Assembly (NCBI GenBank): GCA_004380135.1
Contig: QXCR01000164.1
Coordinates: forward strand, 1 to 62,718
Length of the DNA: 62,718 bases
Source of the DNA: Stemphylium vesicarium
Lineage: Eukaryota; Ascomycota; Dothideomycetes; Pleosporales; Pleosporaceae
Direction: 5' to 3'
In this document: in pieces, positions 12,213-23,813 of the stretch
Position numbering within the stretch: the first letter of the stretch is position 1
Layout of the letters: each line of letters begins with the position of its first letter
Notes under the pieces: generated by a model
Told to the model about the DNA's origin: nothing
What the model saw: only the letters and a program-made list of their open reading frames with translations
Database searches by the model: none
Program-made: the position numbers and the translations under genes

Positions 12213-14985
12213 TTAATCTTTACCCAGATACGTCCATCTCAGTGGCTCATCCTGCTTGCCTAGCCCCCTTACCTTGATGATCTGCTCGTCCCCAGGTACA
12301 ATATCGATGGCGCTATCATGTACGAGAACGCCCGAGCGCTCCTCAAAGACGAGGCCCTTGGTAGGCTTCTGTGCCCTGACCACGATCGTCTCACCCTGCG
12401 GTACGACTTCCACACCACGGTCTGCGAAATCCAGGTACTTGAGAGGCTGCGGCCAATCCACGTCTCGCGAGACAATCTCGCCATCAATCCATATGCGAAC
12501 GGCTAGGACATGCGGCTCCTCGTTCCGGTTGTCGATCGTACCTGAGAGCACATCGGTCGTGCCGTTTGGCACGAGCCTGATATCCTGCTTGATGATCTTC
12601 TCCTTAATCTCTTTCCCGCTCTCAACACTAATATACCTCAACTCAACGGTCGCGGTTGCTTCCTCCAGCCTCTGACTCGCGACCCAGACCTCGTAGTCGC
12701 TAGTGTTGGGCACTCTCGCATGCACTACACTCCAATCAAAATGCTCTCGTTTGACGGCGACAGCGATGGGAGCAAGAACCCTGCGCATCGCGTAGTAAGC
12801 CGGCTTCTTGCGCTGGAAGTAATCGACGATGGACCACGAAGTGACTGGCCAGCAGTCGTTGAGCTGCCAGACGAGTGCACCACCGCAATGCCTGTTTTGA
12901 CCCCATTGGCGTCTCCAGCCTCGGTAGCCGAACATTAGTGCTTCGGCTTGCGAAAGCTGTGTGAGGTGGATGAACGACTATTCGCTGTTAGTATCTATAC
13001 AGCCTATATTGGGGCCCACTTGGTCATAGTTCTCGACCGTGAACCAGGTACCCGTCGACACGGCACATACCTCCAAATCCGTCTTGGTGCGGAAGTTTTC
13101 CACCAAATACGTAGCGATTCGCCGCTCATGTCCGTCTGCCTTGTTGTGGAAGTCCAACATGTGACTTTGCGGGTATAGTTGAGATGGGTCCGTGCAATAG
13201 TACTTGATCGTGTCGATATGCGGAAAGGCTTCCATGCCGAACTCGCTGTTAAAGCGGCCACCCAGAGTATCGAAGATTTGATACTTCTCCTGTGTCCCAT
13301 GCCACACTAGATGCATTGTTAGCATAACAAATTTGATGCAATGTGGAGATCGTTACCGTTCCATTGATGCATGTCACCCACTGTGGGGTTTGATGTCTTG
13401 AGCCCGTCACCCCATGGCGAGCCAGGGTGGTATGACACATGTGGGCTCTCCGCGGCGATTACGTCAGGCAGCAGCTGGGCGCAAGCTTGTTAGTTACTCG
13501 GGTCTTCCATTCCTGGTCGCGCACAAACCTTCTCGTAAATGTACCTGGCAGGAAAATCCGTCTTGAGCCAATTCTCTGGGTCCTTGTCTTCATAGTCGTA
13601 GGTCAAGCCATATGATTCCTGCACCTGGTAGTCTTCGTTGTTCCCCGCGTAGATGATGATCGAAGGGTGATGTCGCAAGCGGGTGACGTTTGCCGTGCAT
13701 TCTGCCTTGATTGATCGCAGAATGTCCGGAAAGGCGGGATAGTTGCCGCACCCAAACATGAAATCTTGCCACACCAAAACACCAATCTCATCACAAATAT
13801 CGTAAAAGACGTCTTCTTCCCAAATGCCGCCACCCCATATTCTTATCATTACCTGATAGCCATCGACCATCATTTCCAACCATTTGCGGTATTTGTCTTC
13901 TGTCACTCTGGGAGTAAACGAGTCCGCAGGGATCCAGTCCGAGCCACCACAGAACACATCGACTCCGTTCACACGGAAGTAGAAGCTTTTGCCGATGGCG
14001 TCCGGTTCTTGGATGAGCTCGCCTTTGCGGAAGCCCGTTTTGCGTGATGATTGATGTATTTCTGCTCCATCAGCAAGGGCCGTGGCGGTAATAGTGTAAA
14101 GAGGTTGCGCGCCATAACCATGAGGGTACCACAACTTAGGATTGTTGACACGGAAATCGACTTTGGCTATGCCTCCGTCAATCTTGGTCGCCTCCCTGAA
14201 AACGCGCGTGTCTCCGTCGTACACATCAAAGTTGATACTATCAGCAGACACGCCCTCGATGACCGCGGATATGGTTCCCTGGACTGTTTTCAAGCTGTCA
14301 TCAAGCTTGTAGTCAATCCTCAAGTCTTCGATCCTCGCCTGGTAGGTCTCCAGTCGTACCTCGCGCCATGGGCCACAGGTGTTGAGGATAGGGCCCCAGT
14401 CCCATCCCCAGTGATACTGTGCTTTCCTCACTGCAAGTCTTGCCATGTCGCCGTTGAAGCCAAGCCATTTGTGTTCTGGGTGGCTTTCTTTGATCTTGAT
14501 GGCTTCCAAGCGCGCGGATGCAAAGTCAATCTCCAACGTGTTCTTTTTTCCGGATTCGAGCTTCTTGGTAATATCAATGCGGTGCGGAACGAACATGTTG
14601 TCGCTTTGGAGAATGGTCCCGCCATTTAGCTTGACGGTTGCAAATGTGTCCAGACCATCGAATGCTAGGACATGCACAATTCCTTCTTTTGCTTCTGGCA
14701 CCTCGGGTAGTTCGACCTTGTATTTCCAGACCTTGTCTGCCACCCATTCAGCTTTGAGCTCATTGAAGCCTAGGAAGGGGTCCGGAATTCTGTCACCTGT
14801 TAGTCCCCATCGAGCGAGAAAACACATACGAAAGATCAAACATACTTGCCATTGTCCATCAAGTCCAGATGGACGTTGGTGGGGACCGACTTTACTGGCA
14901 TCCAAGAACCCTCGGCATCATCACCTTGCCTGAAATTCCACCCTTTTGATAATTGGTGGACACTGAGAGCCTGAGGTTTTGCCAT
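12213..14985 (-). CDS. Beta-mannosidase, glycoside hydrolase family 2 (intracellular type)
   Basis: Releases mannose from the non-reducing ends of beta-1,4-manno-oligosaccharides, the last step of mannan breakdown. Exons: 14985-14846, 14789-13529, 13474-13357, 13306-13071 and 12977-12213; 839 residues, typical for the fungal B-type enzyme. It starts MAKPQALSVHQL without a signal peptide, pointing to a cytosolic location and uptake of mannobiose or larger oligomers. GH2 features: N-terminal sugar-binding fold (VRKAQYHWGWDWGPIL), acid/base Glu in AGNNED, and nucleophile Glu in GMEAFP (codon 13230-13232), followed by the C-terminal beta domain ending TYLGKD. A CGG-N11-CCG element sits 166 bp upstream. 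Confidence in family is very high; exon joins all keep phase. Confidence 0.95.
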
Positions 14986-15960
14986 GGTGAATGCAATTCA
15001 AGGTAATAGCGACCGATCAAGCCCTTTGTGGGCCTTTAGAGTCGCTGAAACTGCGAATTAGCGGGGTAAGCAGCACGACAGGGACGTCCCTTACTCTTGA
15101 ATAACGCCAGAGGGACCCTCTGCCATATCATATTAGACGGTGGACTTGGCCGGAGCATGAGGTGCCGTGTTGAGCTCCATCCAGCAGTTCGTAGCACCTT
15201 GAGGTCGTCCGAAATAGGTATGCGGAAGAGGTGCTCCGCTCTGAAAGCAGCTAAGCGGGCGCCTATTGTGGGTCTGACGTCGGAAAATATGGCCCTGGGC
15301 CCGTGTTGTCAGCCGCCTAAAGGCCACGCGGTACAGGTGCAGACGGTGAATTGCAAGATGAGATCGGTCTTGATTGTTCCGTGTTGTATGGAGGAACTCG
15401 AGGCTTCGTTGAGCGCGTTGGGGGCGTGGCGGCAGCGTTCCGGGTGGCTCTGCCCCACGTAACGTGGGATGCTTATGGCGTTGACTTCGCACTTTTGCTT
15501 TTCAGAGAACTTGGGCTTCTTCCGGGCATCCGAGTGGCACAGTTATAGGAATGGGATGATGTAGTCATTTACTACAGTAGGCCAGCTGCGGATATCATCC
15601 TCCGTTCCTATTGAGTTAGGTGGCCCAAAGAAAGGCCTAGTGTCAGCATGGAGCATTGATCAATTACAAAGGCTGCATAAATCACACTTTATTGTACCTA
15701 GAATAGGGCATCTCCCGATATCATGTGCGCAATGTATTTTGCATGTTGTACGTAGTAGACAGTCGATCAGCGAGATGATCGAGAGCAAATTGTAATAGCA
15801 ACGAAGGGTATAGAACTAGTTAAGCGCAAAGCAGTAGCAAAAGAAACTGGTAAATCGCAGGCTCATACAAAGCTGACTACAGCTGTATCTCCACTACCAG
15901 AATCGCGCGAGTGAGGCGATTTGTGGCGGCAACAGTGCCCACGAGCATGTTGCAATCCAC
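14986..15960. promoter_or_regulatory. Beta-mannosidase promoter region
   Basis: Both flanking genes are on the minus strand, so this region holds the beta-mannosidase promoter and the 3' flank of the thaumatin-like gene. It contains CGG-N11-CCG at 15151-15167. The remainder has no recognisable gene; the 121-codon frame at 15097-15462 has no domain and is not called. Confidence 0.5.
15151..15167. promoter_or_regulatory. CGG-N11-CCG element (Gal4/CLR-2-type site)
   Basis: CGGAGCATGAGGTGCCG is an inverted CGG pair with 11-bp spacing, 166 bp before the beta-mannosidase ATG. Gal4 binds this spacing, and the Neurospora cellulose regulator CLR-2 is reported to prefer a similar site. A CLR-2-like regulator is encoded next door. 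A CGG/CCG pair at a fixed spacing occurs by chance roughly once per 4 kb, so the match alone is weak. Confidence 0.4.
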
Positions 15961-17269
15961 TTAGGGCACGCCCAATGCAGCATTTCTTCGGAGCACGCCA
16001 TTTCTGGCCCGCTTGAGACTCATCGTAGCTTGCTTGTCGACCTTTCCTTGTTGTGCCAATTGCAACATTTCCTCTCTACTCGTCGAGAGGATTGTCGTGG
16101 AGCGAGCGCCTGGGCAAAAGACGACTTCAAAGCCAGCACCAGAGGGTATGATGAAAGTAGAAGTTTGGTCATCGAAGGCTAACGGATAAAATTAGCTGTG
16201 CTCTTCATGCGCGTTGACGGCGAAACATACCGTAGCTGTAGGCGTCTGGGCAGACCGATTTTACGTTCTTGGAGTACTCGCTTGGTCGACACGAGCTAGC
16301 TGAGTTATACTCCCCAGTACAGCAGTCCTCGGGTCTATTGTTTTTCGCGCACGCGGAATAACAGGGATTGAACTGGGGTCTTTTGATGTTATCGTCGGGG
16401 TAGGGATAGACGCCATCGCCAGGCTTTTCCGGTGGATTTTGTTGCAAGTCCCAGGGACACCACCTCGAGATCTTATCCTCGTCCACATCCTGGTCAAAGG
16501 GCAGTGGGTAGGAGGTATTCGTGCTGAGAAAGTCTGGGTATTCCGGGTAGGGATTGTAACCCTGCGGAGCGAGGAGACCGTCTGTGCCCTGACACGAGGG
16601 GTTCGTCAGATTCGGCGGGATGTCGTCTAGTGTGACGTTTTCCAGCGGTTGTAGGACAATTGCCATTGGTACATTGTAGCCATCGACCAGCGAAATATCG
16701 TAGTATGTATGTCCGTCACCGGCATCTAGCGTAAATTCGGCAAGCGAGACGGGAACGTCACCCTATATGCAAGTCAGCAGAGGCTCGTCATGGATTATGG
16801 TGGTACGCACTCCGACTTGACAGTTCAAGGCGCCATTGCAGTCGCCAGATGTACAAGCCCTTCCCCGACCCGATGCTGAAGCCGAGCCATCGTCGTTGAA
16901 AGAACAGTTCGTTCTCCCCCACACTCGCCCCTGCCAGTCTTCTGAAACGGTCTGGTTTCTGGTTTCCCCGGGCTCCAACTGAAAGCCATTTTCACCTGGT
17001 CCTGTGCCAGATTGGGTCGAGATACCAGGCCAGATGTTTTCTGGGCAGTGGTTGGTCACCAGCAGAGGCGTGATATCCAACTTTCTTCGATGTGCTTTCC
17101 AAGGCGCCTTCATCGCCATATGGTGCAAGCCTTCGGCCAGAGGCAAGCCCAGTAGGAAAAGCGCGGAACATAGCCGAGCGGTAGAGGTGTGAGTTATAGG
17201 CTGGGTGTAGCCCTTGCTGAGCCTGTTAGGAGACATAGTGGGCTGTGACTGCGCGTACCGGAAGCGCAA
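15961..17269 (-). CDS. Secreted thaumatin-like protein
   Basis: Exons: 17269-16811, 16762-16231 and 16178-15961, 402 residues. A hydrophobic segment (ARLCSALFLLGLPLAEG) near the N-terminus acts as signal peptide or anchor. An ATG at 17236 (MSPNRLSKG) gives a shorter N-terminus and is an equally good start. The thaumatin fold is shown by VTNHCPENIWPGI, FQLEPGETRNQTV, WQGRVWGRTNCSF, CTSGDCNGALNC, TLDAGDGHTYYDISLVDGYN, the Cys-rich middle and the terminal VCPDAYSYAFDD segment. Thaumatin-like proteins bind or cleave beta-glucans in many organisms; for fungal members the role is often cell-wall or unclear. A basic tail of about 70 residues after the domain (KATMSLKRARNG-like region) is unusual. 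Joins keep frame at all introns. Confidence 0.88.
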
Positions 17270-18459
17270 TCACAGTGCGAGTTCTCGTAGTAAGGAATGG
17301 TTGGTTGGTATAAGATGCAAGGATCCAGGCCAGCAGGATATGGTCGTGAGAGGATATAGATGAGCTCGAAGATGTGAGGAATCTGGAGGTGAGGCTGGGA
17401 ATGGTGACGGGGACTTGGGCCGGGGCCCTGCAGCATAATCAAGGAACATTTCTAAGGATTGGCTGATGCTTGCTTCTGAGTAGAAGTCGCGACTTGGTAA
17501 CGGTCGGTGACGCAATGTGGTGTTCCTGCCCCTGGCAGACAAGGGTCCAGCAAGGCTGAGCCGCTGAGGGGCGCTGGACAACCTATTGTGAGCGTCCGCG
17601 CCAGCCCATTTCAAACGGTCGGTCCGGCTCGCTGTCGGTACCTGGGAGTGTGAGGGCGTGTATTCGCAAAGACAACTCACACCCGCCTTCGCTGGTCATA
17701 CACTAGCTAGGCGATAACACCTGGCCGGCATTAGCCTCTCAAACGCATGGTGTTGTGGATGCGACCCATGGATGGCCCTGGATCAGAGAACACAATCGGC
17801 CAGCATAAACAGTAAGGAAGACTTTGATAACATTTGCCTCAAGACATCTATATCATGGTACCTGAGTGGGCCGCCAAGACTGCATCTACGTGAGTACATT
17901 GTAGAGCTACTAGGACGAGGGACGAGACACGAAAAGAACGGCAGCATGTACAGCGACTGCGTTGGGTCTGCGGCGAGTGTAGGCCGCTTGAAACATGGCA
18001 ACTAGCTTAAGCCAATGGAAGCTACGGACGGCATTTGCTAGGCGAAAGGAAATTGCGTCTCCTTTCCCAGAAGTGAGATTTCGGTGTGGCATTTCGGAGG
18101 CGGAAGGGTGAAGATGCCGGTCTCGCCACCATTAGCTGCGGGTGGTCAGATCTGCGCGTCGAGCCATCTCTTGGCTCTCCTGACAATTAAACGCACCGCT
18201 ACATTACCCTTTGCCCAAGCTGCACATTGTGGTTTTGCTACTTTGCGCATCCTCCTACCCTATACGCTCCTTCATATTCGGTTGGCATTTTACTCTGGGC
18301 TAGCTTCTTTTTGCAATCTCCGATTCTCCTGCGTCTACCGACCCTAGGACTTCCTCCGCCTCTCGCCTCCGCGTGAACACCAAGAGACGTATTCGCCTGT
18401 TTGGACCAGGTCCTTTCTACACGCGTCGCAAACTCTCCGATACGGAGAATTCGGCACAC
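17270..18459. promoter_or_regulatory. Divergent promoter region, thaumatin-like (-) / fatty acid hydroxylase (+)
   Basis: About 1.2 kb separates two divergent starts. The right half (about 18180-18370) is rich in pyrimidines with many CTC/CCT runs typical of fungal core promoters. No gene recognised. Confidence 0.45.
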
Positions 18460-19754
18460 ATGTCTACAACCACCACTATGCCAGGCCGCACCCTTCCGAC
18501 GATTCCGACCGCTGAGGTGCGCGCGCACAACAACGAAAAGTCCTGCTACGTTACCATCGGTACCAAGGTCTACGATGTTACCGACTTCCTTGAAGGCCAC
18601 CCCGGTGGTCCCGAGTTCATTCTGGAGTACGCAGGCAAGGACATTGAAGCGATCCTGAAGGATGAGATTTCGCACGCACACTCGGATTCAGCATACGAGA
18701 TTCTCGAGGAAAGTCTTGTTGGCTTCATGGCCACTGAACCGGTCATCAACGGTGCCGTGAAGAGCTCTAAGCCGGCGGACATCATTCCCTTGCCATCGTC
18801 TGAGGTCGGCAGAATGGAACTCAAGGGCATGGCACAGGATGGCAAGCCACTATACGCAGCGACTGGCATGTCATCCGAGGATGACTTGTCAAGAGAAACA
18901 GACGCAAACCAAGATTACAAGGAGCACAAGTTTTTGGACCTCAGCAAGCCGCTTCTGATGCAAGTCTGGAACGGAGGTTTCAGCAAGGACTTTTACCTCG
19001 AGCAAGTCCACCGACCGCGACACTACAGAGGTGGCGATTCTGCTCCGCTATTCGGCAACTTCTTAGAGCCTTTGAGCAAGACGCCCTGGTGGGTCGTGCC
19101 CATGATATGGTGGCCCGCCGTCACATTCGGTACGACCGTAGCTTTCAGCGGCCTGGAATCAGTGTCACAACTGGCTGGCTACTGGTTCTTTGGCCTCGGC
19201 TTCTGGACTATCATAGAATACGTCTTGCACAGGGGGCTTTTCCACCTGGACGAGTAAGCATGCTTGCTTCACACACTCTGATTGAGTACTGACATGAAGC
19301 AGCCACCTTCCTGACAACCGCGTCGCTATCACCCTCCATTTCCTCCTCCACGGTATCCATCACTACCTTCCAATGGACAAGTACCGCCTCGTAATGCCGC
19401 CTACACTTTTCGTTGCTCTTGCAACGCCGTTCTGGAAGTTTGCCCACAGTGTAATCTTCTGGAACTGGCACGCTGCTGTGGCCGCGTACTGTGGTGGCGT
19501 CTTTGGATACACATGCTACGACATGACCCATTACTTCCTGCACCACCAAAAGTATGTTAACTCTCTCCACACACCCAAAGATCCTGCTGACATGACAAAG
19601 GCTCCCTGCGTACTACCAGCAGCTCAAGAAGTACCACCTCAAGCACCACTTCGCCGACTACCAGAACGGCTTTGGTGTAACGAGTCGCTTCTGGGACTGG
19701 GTATTTGGTACCGAGCTCGAGATGGGACCGTCCAAGGTCATCAAGACCACTTAA
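18460..19754 (+). CDS. SCS7: Fatty acid 2-hydroxylase (Scs7/FA2H type) with cytochrome b5 domain
   Basis: ER membrane enzyme that adds a 2-hydroxyl to the very-long-chain fatty acid of ceramide (sphingolipid pathway). Exons: 18460-19253, 19303-19551 and 19601-19754, 398 residues, the usual size. Residues 15-90 are a cytochrome b5 domain with heme ligand H47 in EGHPGG and a second His around residue 74. The hydroxylase domain has the His motifs HRGLFH, LLHGIHH, HYFLHHQK and HLKHHF, which coordinate the di-iron centre, among four hydrophobic segments. The protein ends PSKVIKTT. The chosen ATG is the first in good context; an in-frame ATG at 18373 would add 29 residues and is less likely. It could supply sphingolipids together with the elongase at 36.8 kb, but the genes are not adjacent. 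Confidence 0.95.
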
Positions 19755-20367
19755 TTCGTCGCTTATGGATACACGCTGTTATTAGACACTTTGGCTAACA
19801 TTGCTTCATGAAGACCGGCATTAAGAGGCGTTTCAAGCGGGTCTGCAAGACCATTTTGGGTCTGTCACAGCACCGGTTCATGGCTGGTGATGACTTTTTT
19901 CTTCACGAAACACATATATACATAATAGTAATGCTCAATGAAAGCGCCGTCCCTCGTTTTCACCGCTGTTCCTTCGGTCCAACCCCGACAGCCTTTGGAT
20001 CGCACGTGAATGACTGCCTAACCGCTGCGTGCTTAGTCATGACAGACCCTTGCCAAGACCCTTCTAACTTTTCAGATCGCCTTGGACAGGCCAGCCTCTC
20101 CGTTCTCCACCTCACTCAACTACGACGATCTGTGCGCAACAACAACGCTTCAATCAAGCACACTCTTGTCGAGTGCAGTTCATACCGAGCAGCCAAGACG
20201 TCATACGGCAATCGTAGTGACAGCTGTTTACGCGCCCATTTCGCTGTCCCAATTGAATTCACTTTCTGAGCCAAAGCTCGCCCCTACAACAACATCGCAT
20301 CTTGCAGTGACCAAGCTCATCACTTCCGACCGACCACACTTATCGAGAGCTAGGCACTATCGACAGC
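19755..20367 (+). other. Intergenic region between two plus-strand genes
   Basis: This stretch holds the 3' flank of the fatty acid hydroxylase gene and the promoter of the splicing factor gene; the last 300 bases are rich in C and A. The open frames here lack coding features. Confidence 0.4.
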
Positions 20368-22230
20368 ATGTCTACTTCGGCCGCAGTCGATGCACTCCTC
20401 GAGGAGACGGCGCGCGAGGTCGAGATGAAGGACCGCGAGCGCAACGCGAGCAGCGAGGCGCGCGATACTGACAGCCGCCGAGACGATCGAGACCGCCACT
20501 CAGACCGCCGCGACCGCCGGGATAGGAGCAGGGACCGTGGAGATCGTCATCGTGAGTCCAACGGCGACCGCCGCCGGAGCCGCGACAGAGACCATCGCCG
20601 AAGAGATGGAAGCCGTCCTCGATCGAGCAAGGGTGCTGACACAGATGAAGACCGTGATAGGCATCGCCGTAGCGCCTCACGAGACCGACGCGGAGGCCGT
20701 GGCCGTGACCGTGGAGGCGATTTCTATAGTGGAGGTGGACGCCCGCGCACCCGCTCCCCTCGTCGTGATCGCACCGATGACAGGTACCGTGATAGGTCCC
20801 GCGACCGCCGCCGCAACGGTGGTGAGGAGCGTCGTAACAGCCGCCGCAACAACACCCCGCCCGAGCCCGAGGTCACAGAAGACGATCGCGACAAGCGCAC
20901 CATCTTCGTTCAGCAGATTTCCCAGCGCGCCGAGACCCGCCACTTGCGCACCTTCTTCGAGCGAGTCGGCCCCGTTGTCGAAGCTCAAATTGTCAAGGAT
21001 CGTGTCACTGGTCGCTCTAAAGGGTAAACAAGCCCCTCACTTCATGCATGAGTCCAGCTAACATCTTCAGCGTCGGTTACGTCGAGTTCAAGGAAGAAGA
21101 GTCTGTACCCCAAGCACTCGAGCTGACTGGCCAGAAACTCAAGGGTGTTCCCATCATCGCCCAGCTTACTGAAGCCGAGAAGAACCGCGCTGCTCGCCCC
21201 TCAGAGGGTGGTGCTGCTCCTGGTGCTAACGGTGCTCCGTTCCATCGTCTCTACGTTGGTAACATCCACTTTAGTGTCACTGAGAAGGATCTCCAGGAGA
21301 TCTTCGAGCCGTTTGGTGAGCTTGAGCAGGTCATCCTCCAGCGCGATGAGATGAACCCTGGTCGTTCCAAGGGATATGGTTTCGTACAGTCAGTGATTAC
21401 CGTCCTTGTCTGCGCCCACATCATCACTAACATACGCATAGGTTCGTTGACCCTTCGCACGCTAAGAACGCTCTCGCAGAGATGAACGGTTTCGAACTCG
21501 CTGGTCGCCAGATCCGCGTTGGTCTCGGCAACGACAAGTTCACCCCCGAATCGACCGCCAACCTCCTCCGTACCTTTTCTCAGCAGGCACAATCCTATCA
21601 GGGTTCTGCTTTCAGTGGAGCTGGAGGTCGCGGCGCCTACGCTGGTGGCAGCGGTGGTGTCTTTGACCGCACCCACAGCAAGGACGATCGTGGTGTTAGC
21701 GGCGCTTCTGCTCTTGACGACACCGATGTTGCTGGAGTCAACTTCAAGACCTATGACCGCAGCAAGCTCATGGACGCTCTAGCCCGCCGCGACAATCCCG
21801 AGCCTGCCAAGCAAGGTGTCCAGCCCGTCATCAACACGCCACGCGCACCTGTCGTTGACAAGCCTATGGCTTCCAAGTGCATCAAGATTGAAAATGCTTT
21901 CGATGCTGACGAGTATGTTTCTCCTCTTTTCCTATGGGACTACACTAACATTGCAACAGGGAACAGCGCAACTGGGGCAACAATTGGGTCAAGGATCTCG
22001 AGGTTGAGGTCAAGGCCGAGTGTGACAAGAAGTACGGCAAGGTCGTCCACATTGCTGTCGACACCAACAGCGAGGGTGACATCTTCGTCAAGTTCGACTC
22101 CGTGTCCGGCGGTGAGAAGGCTCTCCAGGGTCTCAACGGTCGCAACTTCAACCACCGTACCATTCGCGCGTCATATGTTGTCGATAAGATCTACAATTCC
22201 CTCTGGGGTGCTGCTGCAAGCAGGTTTTAA
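20368..22230 (+). CDS. RBM39/CC1-like splicing factor (three RRM domains, Arg/Asp-rich N-terminus)
   Basis: Nuclear RNA-binding protein related to human RBM39 (CAPER) and S. pombe Rsd1, linked with U2AF and pre-mRNA splicing. Exons: 20368-21023, 21071-21388, 21442-21912 and 21960-22230, 571 residues. Residues 20-165 are Arg/Asp-rich repeats of the type DRDRRDRSRDR, replacing a classic RS domain. RRM1 starts at KRTIFVQQIS (about 180-255), with RNP1 GVGYVEF. RRM2 starts at HRLYVGNIHF (about 285-360), with RNP1 GYGFVQF. A linker rich in Gly/Ala follows, and RRM3, the UHM type, covers about residues 480-565 and ends SLWGAAASRF. All three introns fall at RNP or linker codons and keep phase. Confidence 0.92.
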
Positions 22231-23813
22231 CTGATCGGTACGTAACACGGCTAGTGTGGGGTACTCGGTCGCCTTCCGTGCCGAGCGCCCCAATTACTTA
22301 TGTGTACAGCATACCATCAGCGTTGCTCGCATGGCTTTTCCTACAGTTCTTTCTCTCGGTTTACTCTCACGGCTGCCACTTTCGGCACGCTTCTACTGAT
22401 CCGGTACGTATGCATGGCGTTGACGGAATGGATACGGGTGTTTTGCTTCTCTTCTCTTTTTGCCGTCTGGGTGGAGGTCCTGTCTTCGGGCCACACCGAC
22501 AGAAGGGTTGGCGTGCAAAGCGTTTTCGGCGACGTTGCGACAGACGATGGATGATCATTCGGGCATTTGATGGATGGAAAATTGTTTCAGGTGGACAGAG
22601 GATCGAGGGTCAAGTTCGCTTAGGCGGATGATGGACTCCAAGATTGTTAATGACTGTGCACGCTTGTGCCAGAAGGAAGCGGCGGAAAAGTGGATTTTCT
22701 TCGGTACGTTGGTGAGGGGACACGACCTTGCTCAGATCTTACGCTGGTCTCATAGGCTCTTCGGCGCGCTGCACATCAGCGATATTGCGATAAGATAAGA
22801 TCCAGGATGTGGAGGACTCATGGCTGCTAATAGCACATAGGACCAGCTCGTCTCTTCCTTTCCCTGGATGACTTGTCTGCCAATAATCATGTGTTTAGAT
22901 ACTTTGGAACCTCGTTGCCATGGCTTTGATGTGGAAAGTACAGAAGTGACGGAGCTTGAGCGCGGTTTGACCCTCTCCACCGCGTTTCGCCATGCCTGAC
23001 ATTGTGACAGATACCGATGACTCTACTTATGTAGAGTAGTTCATCAGGCTTACCATCGACGGCCCCAATGTTCCAATTTCCTGACGCTGACGGTCTACAG
23101 AATCATTGCTTCTTGACGTCTCATCCTCGTGCGATCCAATGTATGATTCATGGCCCTATTCTACCATGCTGATATCGATGGTTTTCTGCCTCCAACTCTC
23201 GACGGCCACAAGCGCTCGCTGGATTGAGGCTTCAACGAGCTATTGTGACATCACACGCATCATGTAGCGTGCATTTCCTTCTATGGCCTTTTTGCTTGGC
23301 TCCCGTGGCTGTCTGACGGCTCTTGAGGTATGCTGCATCCGTGCCACACGTGCATGTGTTGCTCAGAACGGAAGATCAATGTACCCCATGGTGAGGTAGC
23401 ATCACTCCAAGTGCCTGTAACAGTGCCGCGATACTAGTTTCGCGTAAGTTTCGTTCAGCGCAGAGTGCGGACCTGTTCAGGTCTTCCGCCTGCTGTTTAC
23501 AACGCAGTATAAACTGCCGTAGTATTGTTATACCAAAGCCGAATAATTTCACATGCTCCCTGACTTCTCCTTACCAACTGTGACTTGTGTATCTTAGTTG
23601 GTGGGCAAAGAATCTGTTCTATGAGCCGTATCGAGACTGCGAGTTGAGATGTTCCGTCACCTCGGGGTACATGGACTATCGCCAAAAGTCACCCCCGCGT
23701 GCACGTCCTCGCGAAAAACTTCCCCACTAGAAAGTTCACAGCTCAAGCTCAACCAGCATCGCAAGTCGCGTCTTCACACCAACACACACAACTCGGACTC
23801 ATCTTGCGCAAAT
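22231..23813. other. Intergenic region, 1.6 kb
   Basis: This region lies between two plus-strand genes. It contains the 3' flank of the splicing factor and the promoter of the PUS7 gene. Frames such as 22254-22631 show no domain and no good splice partners. Nothing else recognised. Confidence 0.4.

Noticed and set aside
19808..20269. 153-codon frame after the fatty acid hydroxylase
   Set aside because: Lies in the 3' flank and leader of neighbouring genes; no features.
20537..21061. 174-codon frame in the splicing factor gene
   Set aside because: A shadow of the GC-rich Arg/Asp repeat read in another frame.
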